From NCBI GenBank assembly GCA_025602905.1, contig JAHLKI010000015.1, positions 310,001 through 374,000 of the forward strand: DNA of 64,000 nt, read 5' to 3'. The notes beneath the pieces were generated by a model. That model made no database searches. It was not told where the DNA came from and worked only from the letters and a program-made list of their open reading frames with translations. The translations under genes and the position numbers were made by a program. This DNA comes from Phlyctochytrium arcticum (Eukaryota > Chytridiomycota > Chytridiomycetes > Chytridiales > Chytridiaceae). Shown here in pieces: positions 24,380 through 33,605 of this stretch (position 1 is its first letter; each line of letters opens with the position of its first letter).

Positions 24380-27020
24380 CAGACAGAAAAAAAGACCGGA
24401 ATAATAGAAGGGTCTCTCTTTTGATATGCGTATTATTCTGCTGGGAATGTTCGCGGCCGAGCAAACCCGGGATATACTTTGAGTCGTTTGGTTTACCCAA
24501 TCTTTAAGGTTTACTTGGAGAATTATGTAATTGAATGAGGGTATTTTTTGTTTCAATTGGGTAGTATCTCCGATCAAATGGATTGTTGGTGAGATCCGCA
24601 AAAAAAAACTTTACAGGGTGATAAGCATTACGCTGATGAGAACAAAAACCGAATCCAATACAGAGTTTATCTTGTCTCAAAGACCAAATCCAAAAAAACG
24701 CTTTTCGTGTCGGAGATCTGGCTGACGTGATGATTGAGTAAGCAAACTTTTTTCGAATTTCCCACCCCAGATAAACGGCAAATTCCAAATGGAATGATGA
24801 TTGGGAAAAATCCGAGTAAACGGAAGTATAGAAAAAATAAAAGTTTTAAGCATATTTACAATTGGAAGTTTAAAAAGAGCATAATAAAAAAGGAAGGGCC
24901 AAACTGCCCCAAAAACAAAAGTTTTGAGTCTGGACCAGTAAAGGTACGAGACGGGACACTTAAAATGAAAAAGAAATCTTTAGTGGAAACGAGATATTCC
25001 TTGTTCAATCCATCAACTCGCTTGTTTGCTCGGGTTCGTATTTCAATCTTCTGAGGTGATTTCAGCGGGATGGTCCTTACCCAAGAATAACCGGGTAAAG
25101 AAGTATATTATCTTGAAATATACTTGAGACCAAGAATGAAGGGGGAAACCAAAAGGTATCGACTTTATTATCTTGCAGCAAGTTGAATACTGGTCATCCT
25201 CCCTGTGAAAGATTTTATTTGTCCGCTAATGAAAGCTACAATGTGAATGATTTGACCATGGCAAACCGAGGCAGCTCCAGGATTAATAAATGCGCTCAAG
25301 TTGGAAGTGCAACAATGTATCATACAGTCACTTTTGCAGTAGTCAGTAGTCATTGCACCAAACATTCCGTGTTATTCAGGTGAACAAATGTATTGGTAGA
25401 AGTAAGACATGTGTTGCTCTTGCCGGTGCTGGCTCTATGGGATAAGGAAAACAGGAGCAGACAGGCCTATAAAAGGGCAATATGTTGTAAGTGGCAGGGT
25501 CCAGGTTCTTTTCTTTAAAACAAACCCAAATTACCTTTTTATAAAATTTCATACAATAGGGACACTGGCTAAACTAAAAAATATACAAAACTCGGCTCGA
25601 TTGCGTTGGCTAATCAACATGAAATTTCCCACGATCCAATGACTAAGACGCGATTTTGGCTCGGCAGATTTCACTATCCAAGTCAGTGTCTTCCCGGATG
25701 CAGTACCCATGTGGACACGTGAGACAAATGTCCCAACTAATATGTTTGGCCAACTCCATTTGCACCATAAAACCCCCCATGAGATGCACTTGGTGAGTTG
25801 AGTTGCTCCAAAACAAGTGCCTTATCATTGTCACATAAAACTTTACAAACCTGTTGGTTCGCACTGTTGCTATTCTTGAGCAGAGTGATTGTTGGTAGAT
25901 GCTGCCCTTCCACACTTTAACGCGACAAGCTTCCTATTAAACTGGCGGAGTACGCTGACGTCGTTTTTGTGAGGAGGTTCACAAGTGCCTACTGCAGATT
26001 ATCTACCCATGCACAAGTATGCATACTATCATGATGTTTTTGAAAGTGATTGGACTATCATTTTAGTTCAGGTTAATTGTCCTTCAACGGTCTAGGGGAT
26101 AATCCAACTTTTGTATGGCATTCCAAGAATTCCCTTCAAGTCTCGACGTACCTACCTCGAAGAAGACAACAGGATCATTGTCCGTGAAAAGAATTTAGTA
26201 GTTACATGTCTTTAGCAAGGACAAATTGGCGAATTCAAACAATACTCAGAACCATTAGATATCGTCACCGGTCTCTGTGAACATGAGCAGTAGATACTTA
26301 AAATCCACATCCATCACCTATACAATTACTATTCACAAATTGCATGGGCAAGATCGGTGTATACCACCATTTTCGCCCAGATCTCTTGAATGTCATTCAC
26401 TGAGCGGACACTTCTCCTCGGATACCTTTACATTTTGATGTTTTTTGTTTGCTCCTCTCCTCTCCTCTGTATTTAAAAGTTTTAAGCGTTGAAAAAGTCT
26501 AAAAAAGAAGAAGTGGTAGAAAAAAGGTTCCATTTTAAAAAGTTGCGACTTGTACAAGTATTTGATTGTAAAAGTATATGGGGTTGCGTGTGGATGGATG
26601 ACTCGGGAATCAGCATGGCTTGGGGAATAGAGGTGAATCAATTTAGGCGGGGGCACGTGTGCAAATTCCGCGAATGTGTTCATCTCCCCGGGCCCTGGTT
26701 CTACCCCCTCATAAAGACTGTTTAAGATAGTACATTTCTACTTCATTCCTTGGAAAGCACGGTGCCCGGAAAGTTTCTTGATGTGGTGCCATGAATCATT
26801 CCCTATTTCTTTCTTGGTCATCCAACGTCTGGCCCCGTTGTCTTTTGTTTATAAAATGTTGCATGTGGCAGTGTCCGCACAGGCGTCTCCAGGTCAACAG
26901 TAGCTGTCTCCGTTGTCTCGTTCGTTTTTTTTATCCTGCGCTTGATAAGAGTGTCTGCACAGGTGTCTTGTATTTTTGAGGGACCTTTTGCTCTTGCGGC
27001 TACACAAACTCCATTCCACC
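24380..27020. other. Gene-poor AT-rich stretch
   Basis: About 2.6 kb without a convincing gene. Open frames here (24734-25054 plus, 25915-25643 minus) start from non-ATG codons or are Lys/Phe-rich by base composition. Minus-strand Cys-containing pieces around 25170-25470 could belong to a decayed small secreted protein but do not join in frame. The right end (about 26930-27010) is the conserved block found upstream of the F-box genes. Confidence 0.4.
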
Positions 27021-27023
27021 AAT

Positions 27024-27893
27024 CCACACTACTGGATTGCAACCTACTGAAATCATTGCTTAGATTGTCGACCATCTCGTTCCTGCTCTGGGATACGGCC
27101 GGCTTCACCGCCCAGTACTGTTGGCCCTTTGCTTGTTGCCTCGAGCATAGACGGGCGTTGCGCAGCCTCATCTGTGGGCGCAAGCAGTAGTGATGATTGG
27201 GGAATCGGCCAAACAGTCGGAGGCGGTTTATACTGCATTAGCCGCCAATCCACAGCTGGGACGCTTCATAAAGACGATGCTCTTTAGTGGCGATAATGTG
27301 TACGAGCTCGACAGTTCAACTCTTTTCTCAACTGTCGCAAGCCTTTGTCCAAACCTGTAAGTCACAACCACCATTGTGTTATGCTTGTGGCATTCTTGGG
27401 ACCGCACTGACACCAGCTTACTTTGGTCGCACATGATAGCAAAGATTTGGAATTGCACAAGTGCCTATTAAATGATCAAGATTTAAGTGAACTGGCCAAG
27501 AAATCTGAGAAACTTGCACGACTGGCCCTGTGGGACTGCTACAACATAACAGCAGAAGGATGGATCAAGGCAGCTCCCTTTCTGAGACAACTACGCAGAC
27601 TTGAAGCGTACCAGTTTCCCGATTTTGGGGACAAGGCCGTCCGTGCAATTGTCGACTCTTGCCCACTTTTGGAAGGGGTGATACTATATAACACAGATCT
27701 CACCTGTGACGAGATTTCCTACCTGATGCTCAATGCACCCGCGTTGTTGTATTTATCTATTAGTCGCAACAAGCGCATTGAACGACGAGGTTTTGAAGAT
27801 ATTTTGAGCCAGCGGCCAGCACGTTTGAAGGAACTATGCGTCCGGATACGGAAAGGCCAATGTTATTACAACAGAGACTGGAAACGATGGTAA
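27024..27893 (+). pseudogene. F-box gene copy A, first exon disabled
   Basis: Homologue of the intact F-box genes at 29010, 31159 and 60903. The start codon is lost (ACTACTGGATTGCAA in place of ATGCCTGCCGGATTG). The F-box exon carries two in-frame stops, TAG at 27061-27063 (IIA*IV) and TAG at 27148-27150 (the Trp of SRAWKGV). Downstream the frame is open through QLGRFIKTMLFSGD to the conserved donor (exon end 27356). Exon 2 (27440-27893) is intact: KDLELHKCLLNDQDLSELAK to CVRIRKGQCYYNRDWKRW. The intact second exon suggests recent inactivation, or use of the C-terminal part from another start. Confidence 0.75.
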
Positions 27894-28002
27894 AACTCAA
27901 ATGTTGGCATAAGTCCTCTACAAGCACACTTTATCTTTCCCCTCATTCAAAAACTTTTTAGTGTCCTCTTTCTTTATATGTACTTGACGCAATATTGAAT
28001 CC

Positions 28003-28025
28003 GATGGATGGATGGATGGATGGAT
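28003..28025. repeat. (GATG)n microsatellite
   Basis: About five and a half tandem GATG units downstream of F-box copy A. Confidence 0.9.
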
Positions 28026-28284
28026 AGCACCTCACGTCGCTCGTTCGCACAGAGTCTGTTGTATTAGAAGTCCAAGAATTACAATACAAGGTCTGAGGCA
28101 GGACTATTTGCGCATCTGGTGTAACTATGCTAAGCTCTACTGCGCTCTACAAGTGACAGGTCAATTTCTGGCTGCTTATACACATTAGTAATCGCACCAA
28201 ACAATCTTTTTTGATCCCATCAGAGTACATTCATTCCAATTTGACCTGACCTGGCCCTTGTTTTGATTTACTTTCTCTGTAATG

Positions 28285-28505
28285 TTTTGAGTTTGGTCTC
28301 CCCGATATCTTTGGCCAGCGTTCTAGTTCTAGAGAAGCTTTTCGCACGTTTATCACTTGCCACGACGCGTCGGCGAGGTGTTGTTCGAACCTCACTGATG
28401 TCAATCGGTGGGAAACAAAACCTCCTTTGCTCTCATCACCAGAGACATCACTGGGATTTCTTGTTTGTTCATCTTCCATCACTTGCACCCTATATATTCA
28501 TAATG
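28285..28505 (+). repeat. F-box downstream repeat block, copy 1
   Basis: About 220 bp starting at TTTGGTCTCCCCGATATCTT, with CACTTGCCACGACG, CGGTGGGAAACAAAAC and TTGTTTGTTCATCTTCC in fixed order. Related copies lie downstream of copies B, C and D and once without a gene (62155-62380). Confidence 0.8.
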
Positions 28506-29009
28506 TTGGCTTATTTCTGCAGATTATGAATTTTTGACTTTTGGCTCTGCTGCCGGACTAACTTCCGCTTGGACCGTGTGATAATCTTGGTCTCCTTCAT
28601 CCCATCGAACGTCTCGATTACCCGATGTCTCCGTTTATATAATATTGGGCGGGACAGGATTGGCCCCGATTCTCATCTTGTACTTGACAAGAGTGTCTAT
28701 ACAGTTGTTTTGTTTCCCGCATGGCACCTGATACTCTTGCGATAATTTTCCGCTGTTCATTTTCAATCGGCCACTTAAAATCCATTCTGTAGCGAAACAC
28801 GAATGAATTCTTCCTCCCGGGCACCCCCGGGGGAGTCCTTATTTACATCTGCATCTAAATCTATGCGTAAACAGAGTGTGTGACTATTCATAGATGCCGA
28901 ACTGTCGAATGAATGAGCCATTGTTTACGTGGCGTACTAGCGACACATTCTTGTTTAGACTTTGGATGGGATTGTTCCATAACACATTTTTCCCATCCAA
29001 CGACCCAGA

Positions 29010-29882
29010 ATGCCTGTCCAATTGCAATTACCTACTGAAATCATAGCTCAAATTGTTGAGCATCTCTTTCCGAAAAACTTTATAAGAAACGACCGGTTAC
29101 ACTACCCAACACTATGGGCCGTTTGCTTAGTATCTCGCATGTGGAAGGACGTTGCGCAGCCTCTTCTGTGGGCGGAAGCAGGCATGTTATATTATCATAG
29201 ACGGGTCGAACAATTGGAGGCGTTTTATACTGCATTAGTCGCCAATCCACAGCTGGGACGCTTCATAAAGATATTGATCTATGATGTTGGTGATGAGGCG
29301 CTCGTCAGTTTAAAAATTCTCCGAGCAGTTGCAAGGCATTGTCCAAACCTGTAAGAAACAACCACCATTGTGCCTGTAGTGTTGTTGGGACCGCACTGAC
29401 ACCAGCTTACTTTCGTCGCAAATAATAGCCAAGAGTTGGAAGTCACCAAATCCCCATTGAGTAATGAGGATTTCTGCGAGCTGGCCAAGAATTGTGACAA
29501 GCTTGTAGAGCTACGCCTGGACACCTGCCCAAACATTACGACAGACGGCTGGATCGGAGCAGCTCCCTTTTTGAGACAACTACGCAGACTTCAACTGTAC
29601 CAGTTTCCCGATTTTGGGGACATGGACGTCCGTGCAATTGTCGACTCTTGCCCACTTATGCAATCGGTGGAACTAAAGAAAACAGATGTTACCCCTGACG
29701 AGATTTCCTATTTTATGCTCAATGCACCCAACTTGGTTGAGTTAGTTGCTGGATTCGAGGAGCATACTGAACGACGACGTTTTGAAGATATTTTGCATAA
29801 GCGGCCGGTACGCTTGAAGACATTATACGTCTGGACAGTGACCGATCAATTATATAACAATGGGGAGTGGTTCCAATGGTAA
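29010..29882 (+). CDS. F-box/LRR-like protein, copy B (intact)
   Basis: Probable SCF ubiquitin-ligase substrate adaptor. Two exons (29010-29350 and 29429-29882) encode 264 residues. The N-terminal F-box is LPTEIIAQIVEHLFPKNF followed by AVCLVSRMWKDVAQPLLW. The rest is a leucine-rich solenoid: CPNLQELEVTKSPLSNEDF, CDKLVELRLDTCPNITTDGW, LRQLRRLQLYQFPDFGDM, CPLMQSVELKKTDVTPDEI. It ends in an aromatic tail (YNNGEWFQW). The intron uses GTAAG and a TAATAG acceptor after a CTTAC branch point; the same placement fits all copies. The conserved upstream block (about 28665-28760) and downstream block (30065-30295) flank it. This is the most divergent of the intact copies. Confidence 0.85.
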
Positions 29883-30064
29883 AGCTCAAAAAGGTTGGCA
29901 TAAATCCTCTGCGAGCGCTAGATGCACGGTATCTTTCCCATATTCAAAATCAATTTATTCTTTGTGTACTCGCACCAAACAATCTTTTTTGATCCCATCA
30001 GAGTACATTCATCCCGACTTGTTCTTATCTGCCCCTTGTTTTAGTTGATATTCACTGTAACTTT

Positions 30065-30295
30065 TGTATTTGGTCTCCCCGATATCTTTGGCCAGCGTTT
30101 TGATTCTGGCGAAGCTTTTCACACGTTCATCACTTGCCACGACGGGCCGGCGAGGTGTTGTCCTCAACTCATTGATATCAATCGGTGGGAAACAAAACTT
30201 CCTGTGTTCTCATCACTATACATCACTGGGATTTCTTGTTTGTTCATCTTCCATCGCTTGCACCCTATATATTCAGAATGTTGGCTTGCCTCCGC
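30065..30295 (+). repeat. F-box downstream repeat block, copy 2
   Basis: Same motif order as copy 1, about 180 bp after the stop codon of F-box copy B. Confidence 0.8.
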
Positions 30296-30429
30296 CCTGA
30301 TTAATTTATGACTATGGGCTTTGCTGCCAGACTAACTTGCTATAGTCTTCCCGGCTTGCATTGAGAAGCATCTGAGCTTCCTTTGACCGTGTCATAATCT
30401 TGGTCATCAACTATTTATACAGAAGCGTA

Positions 30430-30825
30430 TCACTAACTAAGTTAAGCTTCTGGTCCCTGACTTGGGGTCCCAAGTTTCAGATCCAAGCGGCCGCCGCGGA
30501 CCGGCCGCTCCTGCCGCTTGATACTGCCAGGCCCAACTGCCGTGGCCACTGAGTCGAGATCCCGCTTGAACTGCCGTTTCAACAGAATTCTTGAATACAT
30601 AGTATAAAACAGTTCAGCCTAGGAGTGTTATTTGAGTTTGTAGTTTCGGCAACTACAGTTTCAGGCGGAAGAAAGACGCACGGTCCCCAAAGCAAACTCA
30701 AACATTCGACCACTTCTACCTACCAAGTCTTTGACCGTCCTCATCCTTCCCACATTATACATATCCCAATCAATTGGTATCTTGCATCTATTCTTCCCAT
30801 CTACGATCCTTGTTGAGATATCAAC
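30430..30825. mobile_element. Possible solo LTR of a copia-like retrotransposon
   Basis: A segment unlike the flanking F-box blocks, with a TATA-like box (AGTATAAAACAGTTC near 30600), a CT-rich downstream half and an end reading GAGATATCAACA, the kind of terminus common in Ty1/copia LTRs. It abuts the F-box repeat exactly where other copies read ACAAACAAG. The left end and target duplication could not be fixed, so this is tentative. Confidence 0.35.
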
Positions 30826-30829
30826 AAAC

Positions 30830-31010
30830 AAGAAATCGCATTGATGTCTCTAGTGATGAAGTTTTGTTTCCCACCTATTGACATCAGTGAGGTGAGGAAA
30901 AGACATCGCCGACGCGTCGTGGCAAGAGATGAACATGTGAAAAGCTTCTCTAAACGCTGTCTTGATAGATGGGAGAGACCAAACAAAAAAATTACAGTGA
31001 ATATCAACTA
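30830..31010 (-). repeat. F-box downstream repeat block, copy 3
   Basis: Minus-strand copy downstream of F-box copy C, with AAACAAGAAATCGC, GTTTTGTTTCCCACC and CGACGCGTCGTGGCAAG recognisable. It starts abruptly at the right end of the LTR-like segment. Confidence 0.75.
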
Positions 31011-31066
31011 AACCATGGGGCAGGTCAGAACAAGTGAGAGTAAACTAAAATAAGGGGCAGATACGA

Positions 31067-31790
31067 ACAAATCGGGTTGAATGGTACTCTGATAGGGATC
31101 AAAAAAGGTCCATGGTGCAAGTACAAAAAGAATGAGAATAGTAGTTTTTTGAGTTCTATCAATATATCCAGTTTCCGTTGCACCAACATTGATCTTCCCC
31201 TATCCAGACGCATAGTTCCTTCAAACGTGCTGGCCGCTGACACAAAATATCTTCAAAACCTCGTCGTTCAATGCGCTTGTTGCATTTAATGAAAAACTCA
31301 ACCAACGCGGGTGCATTGAGGATAATGTAGGAAATCTCGTCACAGGTGAGATCTGTGCCATAGAGTACCACCCTTTGCAAAAGTGGGCAAGACTGGACGA
31401 TGGCACGGACGGCCCTGTCGTCGAAATCGGGAAATTCTTGCAGATGAAGACGGCGTAGTTGTCTCAGAAAGGGGGCTGCTGTGATCCAGCCTTCTGTCGT
31501 TATGTTTGGGCACTTCACCAGGGTCACCCGTGCAAGTTTCTCACAATTCTTGGCCAGCTCGTAGAAATCTTGATTACTGAATGGGCAAAAGCACAACTCC
31601 AAATCGTTGCTATCATGCGCGACCAAAAGTTAAGCCGTGTCAGTGCGATCCCAAAAACGCTACAAGATGGTGGTTGTGACTTACAGGTTTGGACAGAGAC
31701 GTGCCACTGTTTTGCAAATAGTTGAACTGTCGTGCAACTCGCCACTAAAGAGCAACGTCTTTATGAAGCGTCCCAGCTGTGGATTGGCGG
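31067..31790 (-). repeat. Identical block, left copy (partner at 60811-61534)
   Basis: About 724 bp that I read as identical to 60811-61534, including coding, intron and 3'-flank bases, in direct orientation at a constant offset of 29,744 bp. It covers exon 2, the intron, the 3' end of exon 1 and about 90 bp of 3' flank of the F-box gene. Identity stops sharply on both sides. Confidence 0.9.
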
Positions 31791-32010
31791 CCATTGCAGC
31801 ATGAACCGCCTCCCAGTGTTTAGCCGGTTTCTGAAACAGCATGGCTGCTTCCTCCCACAGGTGAGGCTGCGCAACGCCCTTCCATGCTCGAGAGACCAAG
31901 CAAAAGGCCGACAGTGTTGGGCGGTGGCGCCAGCCGTATCCCGGAGCTGGAATGTGATGCTCAACGATTTGAGCAATGATTTCAGTGGGTAATTGCAATC
32001 CGGCAGGCAT
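31159..32010 (-). CDS. F-box/LRR-like protein, copy C (intact)
   Basis: Two exons (32010-31685 and 31609-31159) encode 258 residues. The F-box region is LQLPTEIIAQIVEHHIPAP then AFCLVSRAWKGVAQPHLWEE. LRR-like repeats follow (NDLELCFCPFSNQDFYELAK, CEKLARVTLVKCPNITTEGW, LRQLRRLHLQEFPDFDDRA, CPLLQRVVLYGTDLTCDEI) and the end is CWCNGNWIY. The acceptor is GATAG with branch GCTTAAC; a nearer acceptor used in thought for other copies (CCAG) is absent here, which supports the chosen junction. Its last two thirds are identical to copy D, while the F-box third differs at many positions. Presumed SCF substrate receptor; target unknown. Confidence 0.85.
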
Positions 32011-32138
32011 TCTGGGGGTGTTGGATGGGTGGAATGGACTTTTTTGTGTAGCCGAATTATCGCAAGAACACTCAAAAATACGAGACACTTGTGCAGACAC
32101 TCTTGTCCAGAGCATGATAGAAACATAACGAGACAACA

Positions 32139-32220
32139 GAGACACCTACTGTGGACCTGGAGACACCTGTGCAGACACTGAGACACCTACTGTGGACCTG
32201 GAGACACTTGTGCAGACACT
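32139..32220. repeat. 41-bp tandem repeat, two units
   Basis: Two near-perfect units beginning GAGACACCTACTGTGGACCT, differing by one base (CACCTGTG versus CACTTGTG). Related GAGACACC and GTGTCTGCACAGG words recur upstream of the other F-box copies. Confidence 0.85.
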
Positions 32221-32426
32221 GCCCTACGGCAACATTTTAGAAACAAAAGACAAACGGGCCCAGACGTTTTTGATGGGTTGATGACCAAGATAACAATATC
32301 GTCCAAGCTGAGACATTTTTTTTTTAGGTCAAGTAGAAGTCCGTCAACATTCTGAATGAAGGGCGCAGGCGTTGGAAGATGAACAATCAAGAAATCGCAG
32401 TGATGTCTCTAATGATGTCAGGGGTG

Positions 32427-32492
32427 AAGGAACTATGCGTCGGTATAGGGAAAGATCAATATTATTACAACGGAGACTGGAAACGACGGTAA
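32427..32492 (+). pseudogene. F-box gene 3'-end fragment
   Basis: Encodes KELCVGIGKDQYYYNGDWKR plus one residue and a stop, matching the end of copies A-D. It is followed by the same 3' flank seen after copy A (ATGTTGGCATAAAAGTCC, then CTCGCACCAAAC). It begins abruptly at a minus-strand repeat fragment, so it is a recombination relic. Confidence 0.75.
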
Positions 32493-32719
32493 AAGCCCCA
32501 AAAATGTTGGCATAAAAGTCCTCTACAAGCGCAACTTATCTTTCTCGCATTCAAAAACTTTTTTAGTGTCTTTCTTTGTATGTACTCGCACCAAACGACC
32601 TTTTTTGATCCCATACATTCATCCCGGTTTGTTGTTATCTGCTCCTTGTTTTCGTTAACTTTCTCTGTGTATTTGGGCTCCCCGACCAGCGTTAGAAGCT
32701 TAATGTATAGCCTGGCAAC

Positions 32720-33503
32720 ATGTCAGAGCAGTTTGCGCAGCCAAATGTAGTGGTTCAAGTTGTGCCAAGATCTCTGTTTGAGAGGAGGTTGGATACAATT
32801 CATAGTCCTTTCGCAAACGAGACCGTGTGGTGCCCATTCATCCATCGAGAGGAGTATCAACGTTAGGAAATGGCTCTTTTGATATTGAGAAAGAAAAAGG
32901 CTTTGGTCAAAGGGTTTCGTTATATTCATCGTGGGAACGAAAATTTTTTTATCACCCATACTGAACCGCGCACGATTGATTTAAATCGTATTACGAAAAA
33001 TTGGAACAAAAAACTTTTTGTGGTTCAACCAACTTCTATTCTGTCGCGGTCCCGGAACACATCCACCAATAGTCAAGTTCAGTTTCCTATCTTTTTTTTT
33101 TCAGGCCACACATCCAATCTACCTGTTCCAACGTGTGTATGTCATCAAGACAAAAAACAAATCCCTCCAAAGACCCAGTACAAAGCAAAACCCATATATC
33201 AATTTATCTCATTATATGAACGGAATAGATGTGGGAAGATCAAAACGTGACTGTGCCACTATATATCCGTACGTGAGCGACAAAAGTGGTTTTTCAAATA
33301 ATGAAGATGTGAGTGCCGGTGCAGTTGGACCACGAATGTTGGGTTTTTCAGAATGGATTTTTGAAAATATAATTCCATGCTATGAAACTTACTTTTCACA
33401 GAAAAAGGATGATGGTAGTAGTGAAACGGATCTCATGGTCATGAATCTCACATGTATGTACAGCTACAACCGACAGAGTAACGTTTATCGGGTCGACTCA
33501 TGA
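32720..33503 (+). CDS. Hypothetical protein, three exons
   Basis: I do not recognise this gene. Exons 32720-32861, 32913-33019 and 33105-33503 give 215 residues: MSEQFAQPNVVVQVVPRS, ETVWCPFIHREEYQRFRYIH, NFFITHTEPRTIDLNRITK, then THPIYLFQRVYVIKTKNKS, GPRMLGFSEWIFENIIPC and a stop after NRQSNVYRVDS. Intron 1 is 51 nt (GTTAGG...TCAAAG). It is in frame but contains a TAG stop, so it must be removed for a full-length product. Intron 2 ends in a strong polypyrimidine tract plus CAG, but its donor (GTGGTT) is weak, so that boundary is uncertain. No signal peptide or membrane span. It lies tail to tail with the zinc-finger gene, only about 100 bp apart. Confidence 0.55.
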
Positions 33504-33605
33504 TCGGTTGGTTAAAAGTGAAATAAAAGTGTTATTATGTACAATAAAAAGTAAAAAGAAAAAAGAGAGTGGCATTGTCCAAAGTTCTGTACAAGTTTTT
33601 TGTTT

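Larger units (their letters stand above)
27894..29009. other. Spacer between F-box copies A and B
   Basis: Contains a GATG microsatellite (28003-28025), the F-box downstream repeat block (28285-28505) and the upstream block of copy B (about 28665-28760). No independent gene seen. Confidence 0.5.
29883..31158. other. Spacer between convergent F-box copies B and C
   Basis: Holds two downstream repeat blocks in opposite orientation (30065-30295 plus, 30830-31010 minus), meeting around an inserted, unrelated 400-bp segment that resembles an LTR. Confidence 0.5.
32011..32719. other. Rearranged F-box flank between copy C and the next gene
   Basis: Contains the upstream block of copy C (about 32040-32115), a 41-bp minisatellite, a partial downstream block (about 32370-32418) and a truncated F-box 3' end in the opposite orientation. 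Confidence 0.5.

Noticed and set aside
24734..25054. 106-codon plus-strand frame rich in Lys
   Set aside because: TTG start, composition follows AT-rich DNA, no recognisable motif.
25168..25915. Possible small Cys-rich secreted protein on the minus strand
   Set aside because: Cys-containing pieces (DYCKSDCMIHCC, ICLTCPHGYC) lie in different frames, and no pair of splice sites of reasonable length joins them.
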